This document shows, piece by piece, positions 9,324 through 15,961 of a stretch of 37,060 nucleotides of DNA. This DNA is from CAYZXU01 sp964482535 (lineage in GTDB: Bacteria; Desulfobacterota; Desulfobacteria; Desulfobacterales; BuS5): NCBI GenBank assembly GCA_964482535.1, contig CAYZXU010000009.1, positions 1 through 37,060 of the forward strand. Reading direction: 5' to 3'. Position numbers and translations under genes: made by a program. Every line of letters starts with the position of its first letter. Positions within the stretch are counted from its first letter, which is position 1. The notes under the pieces were generated by a model. It made no database searches. It had not been told where the DNA came from and saw nothing but the letters and a program-made list of their open reading frames with translations.

Positions 9324-9515
9324 TAAAAATAATGATTTCTCTTCATTAAATAGAACAGACTCAAAACATTACAAGCCTTTTTAGTCTTATCCCCTGCGAC
9401 CACTCTTATTAACAGGTCTGATTTTTTATAGCAAAAGATTTAAAAAACATATTGTCTTATCAATTAGATAGATAATTTTTATTAATCTTTTTAAAAAATT
9501 AGGGAGGAAAACAAG

Positions 9516-10892
9516 ATGTGTAAAAGACTAATTGTATCAGTTTTTGTTTTTTGTCTTATATTCGTTTTTGGGTTACAACCCTCATATGCAGACAATCCTG
9601 ACTGGGAGGCAGATCAGGATGCCCTGTTTGAAGAGCTCGGTGTAAAACCCGGGGAGACTTTTACCAGGTCTGAAGAAGACCTTGTTAGAGTAAAACCGAT
9701 GCTGCCGGAGAAACTGTATGACTGGTTTGAAAGGGGAGATTTAGGACCTATAAAGATAAGAGCTTATAAGTACGATAGAAGCCACGATGCTTACTGGCAA
9801 AGAGTGAGCGCTGAAAACAGAGGGAAATATACCATTGATGAAGAGGGCAGAATTATAGATCTTGCAACAGGAGAATACCCTGTTTTTGTTAATGGCGAGC
9901 CTTTTCCTGAAGATGAAATATCGGTAGATATTCCGGATTCAGGGTCCAAGGTAATGTACAACAGGCTTCTTTATAAAGGCAGAACAGGCACCAGCAAGAA
10001 TGAGCATATTGTTTTATGGGTAGACTTTGAAAGGGGGCTTGAAAGAACGGTTCAATGCTACTGGGCAACCTATTATTACTGGGGCAGAAAAGGCGGCGCT
10101 GTAAAAAATCCTGAAAAACTCGAGATGAGGGATCTGACCGTAGCTGTGGCCCCCTTTGATATGGCAGGCACTGCTCAGCTTTCAATAAGAACCCTTGGCA
10201 CAAAAGACGACCAGGTTTATGCGTATGTTCCTGCAATAAGAAGGGTCAAGAGACTCTCAGGAGCAAACAGATCAGACCCGTATATGGGCTCGGAGTGTGT
10301 TTTTGACGATGCATTCGGCTGGAACGGACTCAACGCTTCCATGACCTGGACATATCTCGGGAGAAAGACAGCTCTGTGCTGGATGGTTGACTGGACAGTA
10401 GAGCATGGACTTCAGATGGATCACAATTCTGACGGATCATGGTCGGTCGGTGCGCCTACTTTTAAATTCGGATTTGAAGTCCCAGGTTCAACATGCGCTA
10501 ACTGGGCACCTGTAAACGATGTATGGGTTCCGCAGAAATTTCATGTTGTAAGAGCTGTTCCAAAAGATCCCTATTATAATGCAGGAGTCATAGAGTTCTG
10601 GATTGATATTGAATCTAAATTTATTTTCTATAAGTGGACATGGGACAGGGCAGGTGATTACTGGAAGGGGTTAACCTTGTCCGCAATGTATGTAAAATGG
10701 GCAGACAGTTACGGAATGCAGGTCATCAACAGTGATATACTCTGTGATGACAAACTCAAGCACGCCACTCTTATACCAACCAGCTGCGGAAAGGTTTATG
10801 GTTCCTCAGTTGATATGAAAACCTATTTTAATTTACCGAAAATTAGCCCGAGAATGCTGACTGTTGAAAAGATGAAGATGTGGACTAAATAG
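9516..10892 (+). CDS. DUF1329 family exported protein, copy 4
   Basis: This 458-aa paralogue has a signal peptide ending near SYA-D and a mature N-terminus reading NPDW instead of NPNW. It shares long near-identical stretches with copy 5, such as VMYNRLLYKGRTGTSK and DLTVAVAPFDMAGTAQLS. The two invariant cysteines are present, though the last motif reads TSCGK instead of GGCGK and the other is PGSTCANWAP. AGGGAGG at 9501-9507 supports ATG 9516. It is driven by its own promoter (9295-9323). Its 3' flank (TAGTTTTGACTTATATT) is repeated after copy 5, so the duplicated unit extends beyond the stop codon. Confidence 0.88.
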   Translation: MCKRLIVSVFVFCLIFVFGLQPSYADNPDWEADQDALFEELGVKPGETFTRSEEDLVRVKPMLPEKLYDWFERGDLGPIKIRAYKYDRSHDAYWQRVSAENRGKYTIDEEGRIIDLATGEYPVFVNGEPFPEDEISVDIPDSGSKVMYNRLLYKGRTGTSKNEHIVLWVDFERGLERTVQCYWATYYYWGRKGGAVKNPEKLEMRDLTVAVAPFDMAGTAQLSIRTLGTKDDQVYAYVPAIRRVKRLSGANRSDPYMGSECVFDDAFGWNGLNASMTWTYLGRKTALCWMVDWTVEHGLQMDHNSDGSWSVGAPTFKFGFEVPGSTCANWAPVNDVWVPQKFHVVRAVPKDPYYNAGVIEFWIDIESKFIFYKWTWDRAGDYWKGLTLSAMYVKWADSYGMQVINSDILCDDKLKHATLIPTSCGKVYGSSVDMKTYFNLPKISPRMLTVEKMKMWTK

Positions 10893-10941
10893 TTTTGACT
10901 TATATTGGTTAATTTTTTTATATTGTAAAATATAAAAAAAA

Positions 10942-11020
10942 CTTATAGCCTGTTATAAAGGCTGATAAGGAATTTTAAAAAAAAGGGAATGTCTGTCTTG
11001 TGGCGGGTGTTCCTTTTTTT
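10942..11020 (+). terminator. Two hairpins after DUF1329 copy 4, second terminator-like
   Basis: CTTATAGCC (10942-10950) faces GGCTGATAAG (10960-10969), a stem with one mismatch. Then an A-run followed by GGGAA (10977-10989) faces TTCC followed by a T-run (11010-11020), pairing with one bulge. The second has the shape of an intrinsic terminator and ends where the MMPL-like fragment begins. Confidence 0.5.
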
Positions 11021-11090
11021 AATTATGCTTCTGTCAAAAGCACTTAAACTTTTATTTGTTAAAAAAATGGGAAAGGAGGTACTGGTTTAA
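11019..11090 (+). pseudogene. Fragment of an MMPL transporter C-terminus
   Basis: Read in frame, these 24 codons encode a peptide ending FVKKMGKEVLV and a stop, aligning without gaps to the last 23 residues of the MMPL protein at 3801-6227 (FVKKMGKEALI at its end). By hand count 14 of 23 residues match, and the DNA similarity continues a little past the stop. No start or upstream MMPL coding sequence remains. As in the intact locus, a DUF1329 gene follows. I read it as a remnant of a second MMPL-DUF1329 unit whose transporter was deleted. Confidence 0.75.
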
Positions 11091-11143
11091 AAATTATAAA
11101 TTTTGGTTTTTTTTAATGTTGAAGGATAATTTAAATAAACGAA

Positions 11144-11167
11144 AAAGATTTAAAGATTTAAAGATTT
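11144..11167. repeat. 8-bp tandem repeat, leader of DUF1329 copy 5
   Basis: Three perfect tandem copies of AAAGATTT stand just upstream of the ribosome binding site of copy 5. They match the leader of copy 1 at the window start. Such short AT-rich units could be slippage-prone, but they lie outside the promoter and coding region as far as can be seen. Confidence 0.8.
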
Positions 11168-11181
11168 AAGAGGTGAAAAAG

Positions 11182-12558
11182 ATGTTTAGAAGATTAATTA
11201 CAGTAGCTTGTGTTTTGTGTCTTGTATCTGCTTTTGGTTTGCAAGGTTCATATGCGGATAATCCTAACTGGAAGGCAGATCAGGATGCCTTGTTTAAAGA
11301 GCTTGGTGTAAAACAGGGGGAGACTTTTACCAGGTCTAAAGAAGATCTTGTTAGACTAAAACCCATGCTGCCGGAAAGACTGTATGACTGGTTTGCAAGG
11401 GGAGATTTGGCGGATATAAAGGTAAAAGCTTTTAAATACGATACTTCTCATGATGCCTACTGGCAAAGAGTGAGTGCTGAAAACAAAGGGAAATATACCA
11501 TTGCTGAAAGTGGCAGAATTATAGATGTCGCAACAGGCGACTATCCTGTTTTTGTTAATGGCGAGCCTTTTGCTGAAGATGAAATAGGTCTGGATATTCC
11601 GAATTCAGCTTCCAAGGTAATGTACAACAGGCTTCTTTATAAAGGCAGAACAGGGACCAGCAAGCACGAGCATATTGTTTTATGGGTAGATTATAACAGG
11701 GGGCTTGAAAGAACAGTTCAATGTTTCTGGGCTACCTATTATTACTGGGGCAGAAAAGGCGGTCCTGTAAAAAATCCTGAAAAACTTGAGATGAGGGATC
11801 TGACTGTAGCTGTTGCCCCTTTTGACATGGCAGGCACAGCTCAGCTTTCAATAAGAACCCTTGGCACAAAAGACGACCAGGTTTATGCATATATTCCAGC
11901 AATAAGAAGAGTGAAAAGGCTTTCAGGCGCAAACAGGTCAGACCCGTATATGGGTTCGGAAGCTATATTTGACGATGCATTCGGCTGGAACGGACTTAAT
12001 GCTTCCATGAACTGGACATACCTTGGGAGAAAGACAGCTCTTTGCTGGCTGGTTGACTGGACTACAGAGCATGGAGTCCAGATGGACCACAACGCTGACG
12101 GATCATGGTCGGTCTCTGCTCCTACTTTTAAATACGGATTTGAAGTTCCCGGTTCTAAATGCGCTACATGGGCGCCTGTAAACTCAGTCTGGGCTCCCAG
12201 GAAATTTCATGTTGTAAAAGCTGTTCCCAAAGATCCCTATTATAATGCAGGAGCCATAGAGTTCTGGGTTGACCTTGAATCTAAATTTATCGTCTACAAG
12301 TGGACATGGGACAGGGCAGGCGATTACTGGAAGGGGCTTTGTCTTACGCCACAGCATGTAAGGTGGGCGGATAGCTATGGATTTCAGGCTCTCAGCAGCA
12401 ATACAATTTGTGATGACAAGCTGAAACACGCAACTATTGTTGTTGGCGGATGCGGAAAGCTGCACGGTTCCTCAGTTGATATGAAGACTACTTATGACTT
12501 ACCGAAAATTACCCCGAGAATGCTGACAGTTGAAAAGATAAAGATGTGGACTAAATAG
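11182..12558 (+). CDS. DUF1329 family exported protein, copy 5
   Basis: This paralogue is 458 aa when started at ATG 11182, exactly the length of copies 2-4; a GTG three codons earlier (11173) is part of the likely ribosome binding site (AGAGGTG at 11170-11176). The signal peptide ends near SYA-D and the mature protein begins with NPNW. Core motifs match copy 4 almost throughout, including YYYWGRKGGPVKNPE and RRVKRLSGANRSDPYMGSE, and both invariant cysteines are present (PGSKCATWAP, GGCGK). It follows the MMPL fragment and ends 50 bp before a strong hairpin terminator. Copies 4 and 5 are the most recently separated pair by eye. Confidence 0.9.
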   Translation: MFRRLITVACVLCLVSAFGLQGSYADNPNWKADQDALFKELGVKQGETFTRSKEDLVRLKPMLPERLYDWFARGDLADIKVKAFKYDTSHDAYWQRVSAENKGKYTIAESGRIIDVATGDYPVFVNGEPFAEDEIGLDIPNSASKVMYNRLLYKGRTGTSKHEHIVLWVDYNRGLERTVQCFWATYYYWGRKGGPVKNPEKLEMRDLTVAVAPFDMAGTAQLSIRTLGTKDDQVYAYIPAIRRVKRLSGANRSDPYMGSEAIFDDAFGWNGLNASMNWTYLGRKTALCWLVDWTTEHGVQMDHNADGSWSVSAPTFKYGFEVPGSKCATWAPVNSVWAPRKFHVVKAVPKDPYYNAGAIEFWVDLESKFIVYKWTWDRAGDYWKGLCLTPQHVRWADSYGFQALSSNTICDDKLKHATIVVGGCGKLHGSSVDMKTTYDLPKITPRMLTVEKIKMWTK

Positions 12559-12608
12559 TTTTAACTTATATTTTTTATTGTAAAAATTATGATAAGAAGC
12601 TATAAGAT

Positions 12609-12640
12609 AAAGGACAGGTATTTTAAAATGCCTGTCCTTT
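12609..12640 (+). terminator. Strong hairpin terminator after DUF1329 array
   Basis: AAAGGACAGG (12609-12618) pairs perfectly with CCTGTCCTTT (12631-12640), and the interior ATTTTAAAAT is itself palindromic, so nearly the whole 32 nt can fold. A T-rich tail follows. It lies only 25 bp before the next start codon, so it may also attenuate read-through into the sulfur-carrier cassette. Confidence 0.75.
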
Positions 12641-12665
12641 ATTTATTTGTAAATGGAGACAAAAG

Positions 12666-12938
12666 ATGACAGTGCTTATAAGAATTCCCGGTTCATTAAA
12701 AAGATGGTTTAATGGCAGCGAAACTGCTGAATGTGAGTGTTTTTCGGTTAAGGAATGTGTTGAAGACCTTGAAGAACAGTTTTCCGGTATGAAAGACAGA
12801 CTGATAGATGCAAATAATGAGGTTACATCTGTTATGATATTTCTTAACGGAGATAATGTTTTAAAACTCGATGGTCTTGAAACCTCTTTAAAAGACGGCG
12901 ACGAGCTGAGCATTATGCCTCTCGCTGCCGGAGGATAG
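12666..12938 (+). CDS. MoaD/ThiS family sulfur-carrier protein
   Basis: This 90-aa protein has the beta-grasp ubiquitin-like pattern and ends exactly in Gly-Gly (PLAAGG), the tail that E1-like enzymes adenylate and thiolate. Family members carry sulfur for molybdopterin, thiamin and tungsten or molybdenum enzyme cofactors. It is followed by an unknown gene and then by an E1-like gene on the same strand, so the carrier and its activating enzyme are probably made together. GGAG at 12655-12658 supports the start. The spacing to the upstream terminator leaves no room for a full promoter, so transcription either reads through or begins inside the hairpin region. No enzyme that would use the cofactor is in the window, so I give no specific gene name. 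Confidence 0.8.
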   Translation: MTVLIRIPGSLKRWFNGSETAECECFSVKECVEDLEEQFSGMKDRLIDANNEVTSVMIFLNGDNVLKLDGLETSLKDGDELSIMPLAAGG

Positions 12939-12954
12939 TATAGGAGGAGATTTT

Positions 12955-13479
12955 ATGATAATAGACAAACCGGAATCAAAATTTATCTTTATATTTAACA
13001 GGATGACCGCAACCTATGGGAACAGTTATACTGTTCATAACGACCGCCCCTTAACAAACAGCGAAGTGCTGAAATCCTGGGGCAAGTGCCTTATTCTCGG
13101 CACAAGACCCTGGCTTGATGATCTTGCAAAAAAACTCGATTCTTATGTTGAGGAAGAAATAATTCCATGTGTAAAATATGACCGAGAGCCTTCAAAAAAT
13201 CTCGGTATAGAAGAATGTGTTATGATGGCATACTGCCATATTGAAAGGCGTGAGGAAATCTGGCGTATTTTCAGCAAGTTCGGTTCGGATTACAAGGCAT
13301 GGGTTTCTGAAAAGGAGACCATGGAGCTTTGGGAGCCAGGCGGGCCTATTATGGAAAGATGGCTCAATACAACAAATTTTGATAAAGAAACAAAGGAAAA
13401 GATAAGGGATAACGCCAGGCAGCGGTTTGATTATCTTGAAAATCATCCCAATGATATCTTTAAGCCCCTTGCCCAGTAA
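12955..13479 (+). CDS. Uncharacterised 174-aa protein in sulfur-carrier cassette
   Basis: I do not recognise this family. The protein is soluble, without signal peptide or membrane segment, rich in aromatic and charged residues (ILGTRPWLDD near residue 47, EWRIF-like helices, ERWLNTTNFD near 142) and with several cysteines (IIPCVKYD, EECVMMAYCHIERREE). GGAGG at 12942-12946 supports ATG 12955, 16 bp after the sulfur-carrier stop, and the E1-like gene follows after 28 bp. The tight placement between a carrier and its activating enzyme suggests it works with them, for example as a sulfur donor adaptor, a target or an assembly factor. That role is inference from context only. Confidence 0.75.
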   Translation: MIIDKPESKFIFIFNRMTATYGNSYTVHNDRPLTNSEVLKSWGKCLILGTRPWLDDLAKKLDSYVEEEIIPCVKYDREPSKNLGIEECVMMAYCHIERREEIWRIFSKFGSDYKAWVSEKETMELWEPGGPIMERWLNTTNFDKETKEKIRDNARQRFDYLENHPNDIFKPLAQ

Positions 13480-13507
13480 TTTTTTTAAACAAGGTTTTTT
13501 TTTATAG

Positions 13508-14281
13508 ATGCGGGAAAAAATTTCTAAGATGCTTGCCATGTCTGAAATTTATCATGCGGCAGATATCTCCGGTATCATGATAGATGCTCTCAAGAACGGA
13601 ATATGGCCTGAAAATCTTGTTAGAAACAGCTCTGTTATTACCCCCAGCGAGCAAATATCCCTGCTGAAATCTAAAATTGCTATTGTCGGGCTTGGGGGGC
13701 TGGGAGGATATCTTGCCACCCTTGCAGCACGTGCCGGCATAGGTGGAATGAGTCTGTCGGACGGTGATTCCTTCAGCCCAGGCAACCTTAACAGACAGGT
13801 TCTGTGCACAAAAGAGACTATGGGCAAGAACAAGGCAAGGGTGGCATCTGATGTCTGCCTTTTGATTAATCCTGCATTAAAAACCCGGGTATGGGAGACA
13901 AATTTTAGAAAAGAGAACTCCACAGATATTCTTGAAGGGGTCGATCTTGTAATGGACGGGCTTGATCAGGTGAAAACGCGCAAGCTTCTTTTTTCCAGCG
14001 CTGTTTCTGCCAATATCCCTTTTATTCATGGCGCAGTTTCAGGATTGTCCGGACAGACGGCAACATTTATGCCTGATCACCCTGAAGCTATGGATAGTCT
14101 TTATCCTGAAAACATCAGACTGCCGGCGGCTCCTTCAGTCTTGTCACCTGTGGTTGCGGTAATTGCAGGTTTGCAGGTACAGGAAGCCATCCGGTTTTTA
14201 TGCGGCAGATCTCCTGAAAATTCCGGAAAACTGATATTCTATGACGGCGTTAAAATGGAATTTCAGAAGGTTAATTTGTAA
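13508..14281 (+). CDS. E1-like ThiF/MoeB/HesA adenylyltransferase
   Basis: This 257-aa enzyme should adenylate the Gly-Gly tail of the upstream carrier. The nucleotide-binding GLGGLGG is at residues 61-67. The DGDSFSPGNLNRQ stretch (85-97) is the family's signature segment, with Arg96-Gln97. KNKA follows at 107-110. The late PVVAVIAGLQVQEAIRFL segment also matches E1-like enzymes. However, the CxxC pairs that bind zinc in MoeB/ThiF and the catalytic cysteine region are absent: the corresponding stretch reads MDSLYPENIRLPAAPS. It has an extra N-terminal region of about 50 residues. The start is uncertain, with no good ribosome binding site at 13508; internal ATGs at 13529 and 13538 are alternatives. 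It probably forms an operon with the two genes before it. Confidence 0.82.
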   Translation: MREKISKMLAMSEIYHAADISGIMIDALKNGIWPENLVRNSSVITPSEQISLLKSKIAIVGLGGLGGYLATLAARAGIGGMSLSDGDSFSPGNLNRQVLCTKETMGKNKARVASDVCLLINPALKTRVWETNFRKENSTDILEGVDLVMDGLDQVKTRKLLFSSAVSANIPFIHGAVSGLSGQTATFMPDHPEAMDSLYPENIRLPAAPSVLSPVVAVIAGLQVQEAIRFLCGRSPENSGKLIFYDGVKMEFQKVNL

Positions 14282-14283
14282 GA

Positions 14284-14575
14284 GCCGTTCCTGTGCCGCA
14301 GTTTTTAGCGGTGCAGGAACAANNNNNNNNNNNNNNNNNNNNNNNNNNNNNNNNNNNNNNNNNNNNNNNNNNNNNNNNNNNNNNNNNNNNNNNNNNNNNN
14401 NNNNNNNNNNNNNNNNNNNNNNGGCATTTCAGACCGAAGACGTAGGCACTTTACTTCGAGGGCTGAATAACGCCGTTTTTGAGCTATATTTTTAGCGGTA
14501 CAGGAACAAGGCATTTCAGACCGAAGACGTAGGCACTTTACTTCGAGGGCTGAATAACGCCGTTCCTGTGCCGCT
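14284..14575. repeat. 87-bp tandem repeat array containing the assembly gap
   Basis: Two nearly identical units begin at 14423 and 14510 (period 87), each starting GGCATTTCAGACCGAAG and including TAACGCCGTT. A third partial unit precedes the gap (14284-14322). It contains a hairpin: TTCCTGTGCCGC at 14288-14299 pairs with GCGGTGCAGGAA using two G-U pairs. The array runs right up to and overlaps the stop codon of the minus-strand UDP-sugar dehydrogenase gene. The true copy number is hidden by the gap. Confidence 0.85.
14323..14422. other. Assembly gap (100 N)
   Basis: Exactly 100 N bases, the usual placeholder for a gap of unknown size. It falls between identical repeat units, so the repeat itself probably broke the assembly. 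Any gene there cannot be seen. Confidence 0.98.
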
Positions 14576-15881
14576 AAAGTCTCCAGAAGGTTATGCCTGT
14601 TTTTTTGACCTGCTCTATATCAAGAAATGATTTCACATCTATTAAACATCCGCCAGGGGCAAGCATCTTAATAAAAGTTTCAATATTTTTTTGCCTGTAC
14701 TCTTCATGTGCAACGGCTATAATCAGGGCATCAAGATCATTCATCTCATCCAGTTCATGCAGGGAAACCCCAAGGAGCCGTACGGCTTCGGCGGGCTCAG
14801 CCTTTGGATCATGCGCTAACACCTCTATGCCGTAAGTTTCAAGCTCGTTTATTATATCAACTACTTTGGAGTTTCTCAGATCAGGGCAGTCCTCCTTGAA
14901 TGTAAGCCCCAGAATGCCAATACGGGCTCCTACTGCATTCTGACCTGATTTCAGCATCAGTTTTACTGTTTTTTCAGCTATGAATTTGCCCATATTATCA
15001 TTAATTCTCCTGCCTGCAAGAATTACCTCGGGATGATACCCTTCTGTTTCAGCTTTGTATGTGAGATAGTAAGGATCCACACCTATGCAGTGCCCTCCCA
15101 CAAGTCCGGGTCTGAACGGCAGAAAGTTCCACTTTGTTCCTGCTGCTTCAAGAACATTTATGGTGTCTATTCCCAGCCTGTCAAAGATTACTGCCAGTTC
15201 ATTCATTAGGGCAATGTTAAGATCCCTCTGGGTATTTTCAATAACTTTTGCAGCTTCTGCTTCCTTTATGGATGAAGCCTTATAAACTCCTGCATCCACA
15301 ATGGCCTCATATATGGCGGCTGTTTTTTCAAGTGTTTCAGTATCGTCTCCAGATACAACTTTTATAATGCTGGTTAATGTATGCTTTTTATCACCAGGGT
15401 TAATACGTTCCGGAGAGTAGCCCACATGAAAGTCAAGTTTCCATTTGAGGCCTGATTCTTTTTCAAGAATTGGAACGCAAACATCTTCTGTAACGCCTGG
15501 ATAAACAGTTGATTCAAAGATGACAACCGCCCCTTTTTTCATGTGCCTGCCCGCTGTTTCCGTGGCACCTTTAACCGGTCTTAGATCCGGCTGACGCGCT
15601 GCGTCTATGGGGGTTGGAACCGCCACAATAATAAAATCAGCAGCAGATATTTTTTCAGGATCAGAAGTACAGGCCAAAAATTTTGCATCGGCAAGCTCTT
15701 TTGTAGAGACTTCTCCGGTGGGGTCTATATGATTTTTGTAGCTTTCAATTATCTTGCTGTTTAGATCAAATCCTGTGGTGGGATATTTTTTGCCGAATTC
15801 AACGGCAAGGGGAAGACCAACATACCCAAGACCTATAACTGCGATTGTTGTTTCAGAGCTGATTTTTATTTTGGTGTTCAT
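14574..15881 (-). CDS. tviB: UDP-sugar 6-dehydrogenase, TviB/WbpO type
   Basis: This enzyme oxidises the C6 hydroxyl of a UDP-N-acetylhexosamine to a carboxylate, yielding a UDP-uronic acid for surface polysaccharide. The NAD-binding motif GLGYVGLPLAVEFG is at residues 17-30. TVYPGVTED follows near 125-133. ENTQRDLNIALMNELA spans 215-230. The catalytic cysteine is Cys265 in GGHCIGVDPYYL. The sequence GYHPEVILAGRRINDNMG is typical of the TviB/WbpO (UDP-GlcNAc/GalNAc) branch rather than UDP-glucose dehydrogenase. Length (435 aa) is normal. AAGGAG five bases before the start supports ATG at 15881. It lies 80 bp downstream of the sulfurylase-kinase fusion on the same strand, and the pair may supply an acidic, possibly sulfated, polymer. 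The exact sugar is inferred from family resemblance. Confidence 0.88.
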   Translation of the reverse strand: MNTKIKISSETTIAVIGLGYVGLPLAVEFGKKYPTTGFDLNSKIIESYKNHIDPTGEVSTKELADAKFLACTSDPEKISAADFIIVAVPTPIDAARQPDLRPVKGATETAGRHMKKGAVVIFESTVYPGVTEDVCVPILEKESGLKWKLDFHVGYSPERINPGDKKHTLTSIIKVVSGDDTETLEKTAAIYEAIVDAGVYKASSIKEAEAAKVIENTQRDLNIALMNELAVIFDRLGIDTINVLEAAGTKWNFLPFRPGLVGGHCIGVDPYYLTYKAETEGYHPEVILAGRRINDNMGKFIAEKTVKLMLKSGQNAVGARIGILGLTFKEDCPDLRNSKVVDIINELETYGIEVLAHDPKAEPAEAVRLLGVSLHELDEMNDLDALIIAVAHEEYRQKNIETFIKMLAPGGCLIDVKSFLDIEQVKKTGITFWRL

Positions 15882-15961
15882 TATGGCTCCTTTGGATAAA
15901 AGTTTGACCTGTGTTGACAGTTGTTGAGCTTGTGCGATGATTTTAACCGTAAACCGTTCTT

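Larger units (their letters stand above)
9115..9515. other. 401-bp non-coding stretch: terminator, promoter and leader of copy 4
   Basis: There is no convincing gene. It contains a short TGCCC-GGGCA hairpin near 9173-9186, the terminator-like structure at 9228-9290, and a promoter at 9295-9323. The remaining leader of about 185 nt includes CAGAC at 9356-9360 that can pair with GTCTG at 9416-9420, just before a T-run. That last hairpin might attenuate transcription of copy 4, but the stem is short. Confidence 0.5.

Noticed and set aside
14241..14514. Open frames across the N gap on both strands
   Set aside because: They are interrupted by unknown bases and lie in a tandem repeat; nothing supports translation.
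14423..14575. CRISPR array
   Set aside because: The units are about 87 bp and continuous, with no unique spacers between short repeats, and no cas gene is present.
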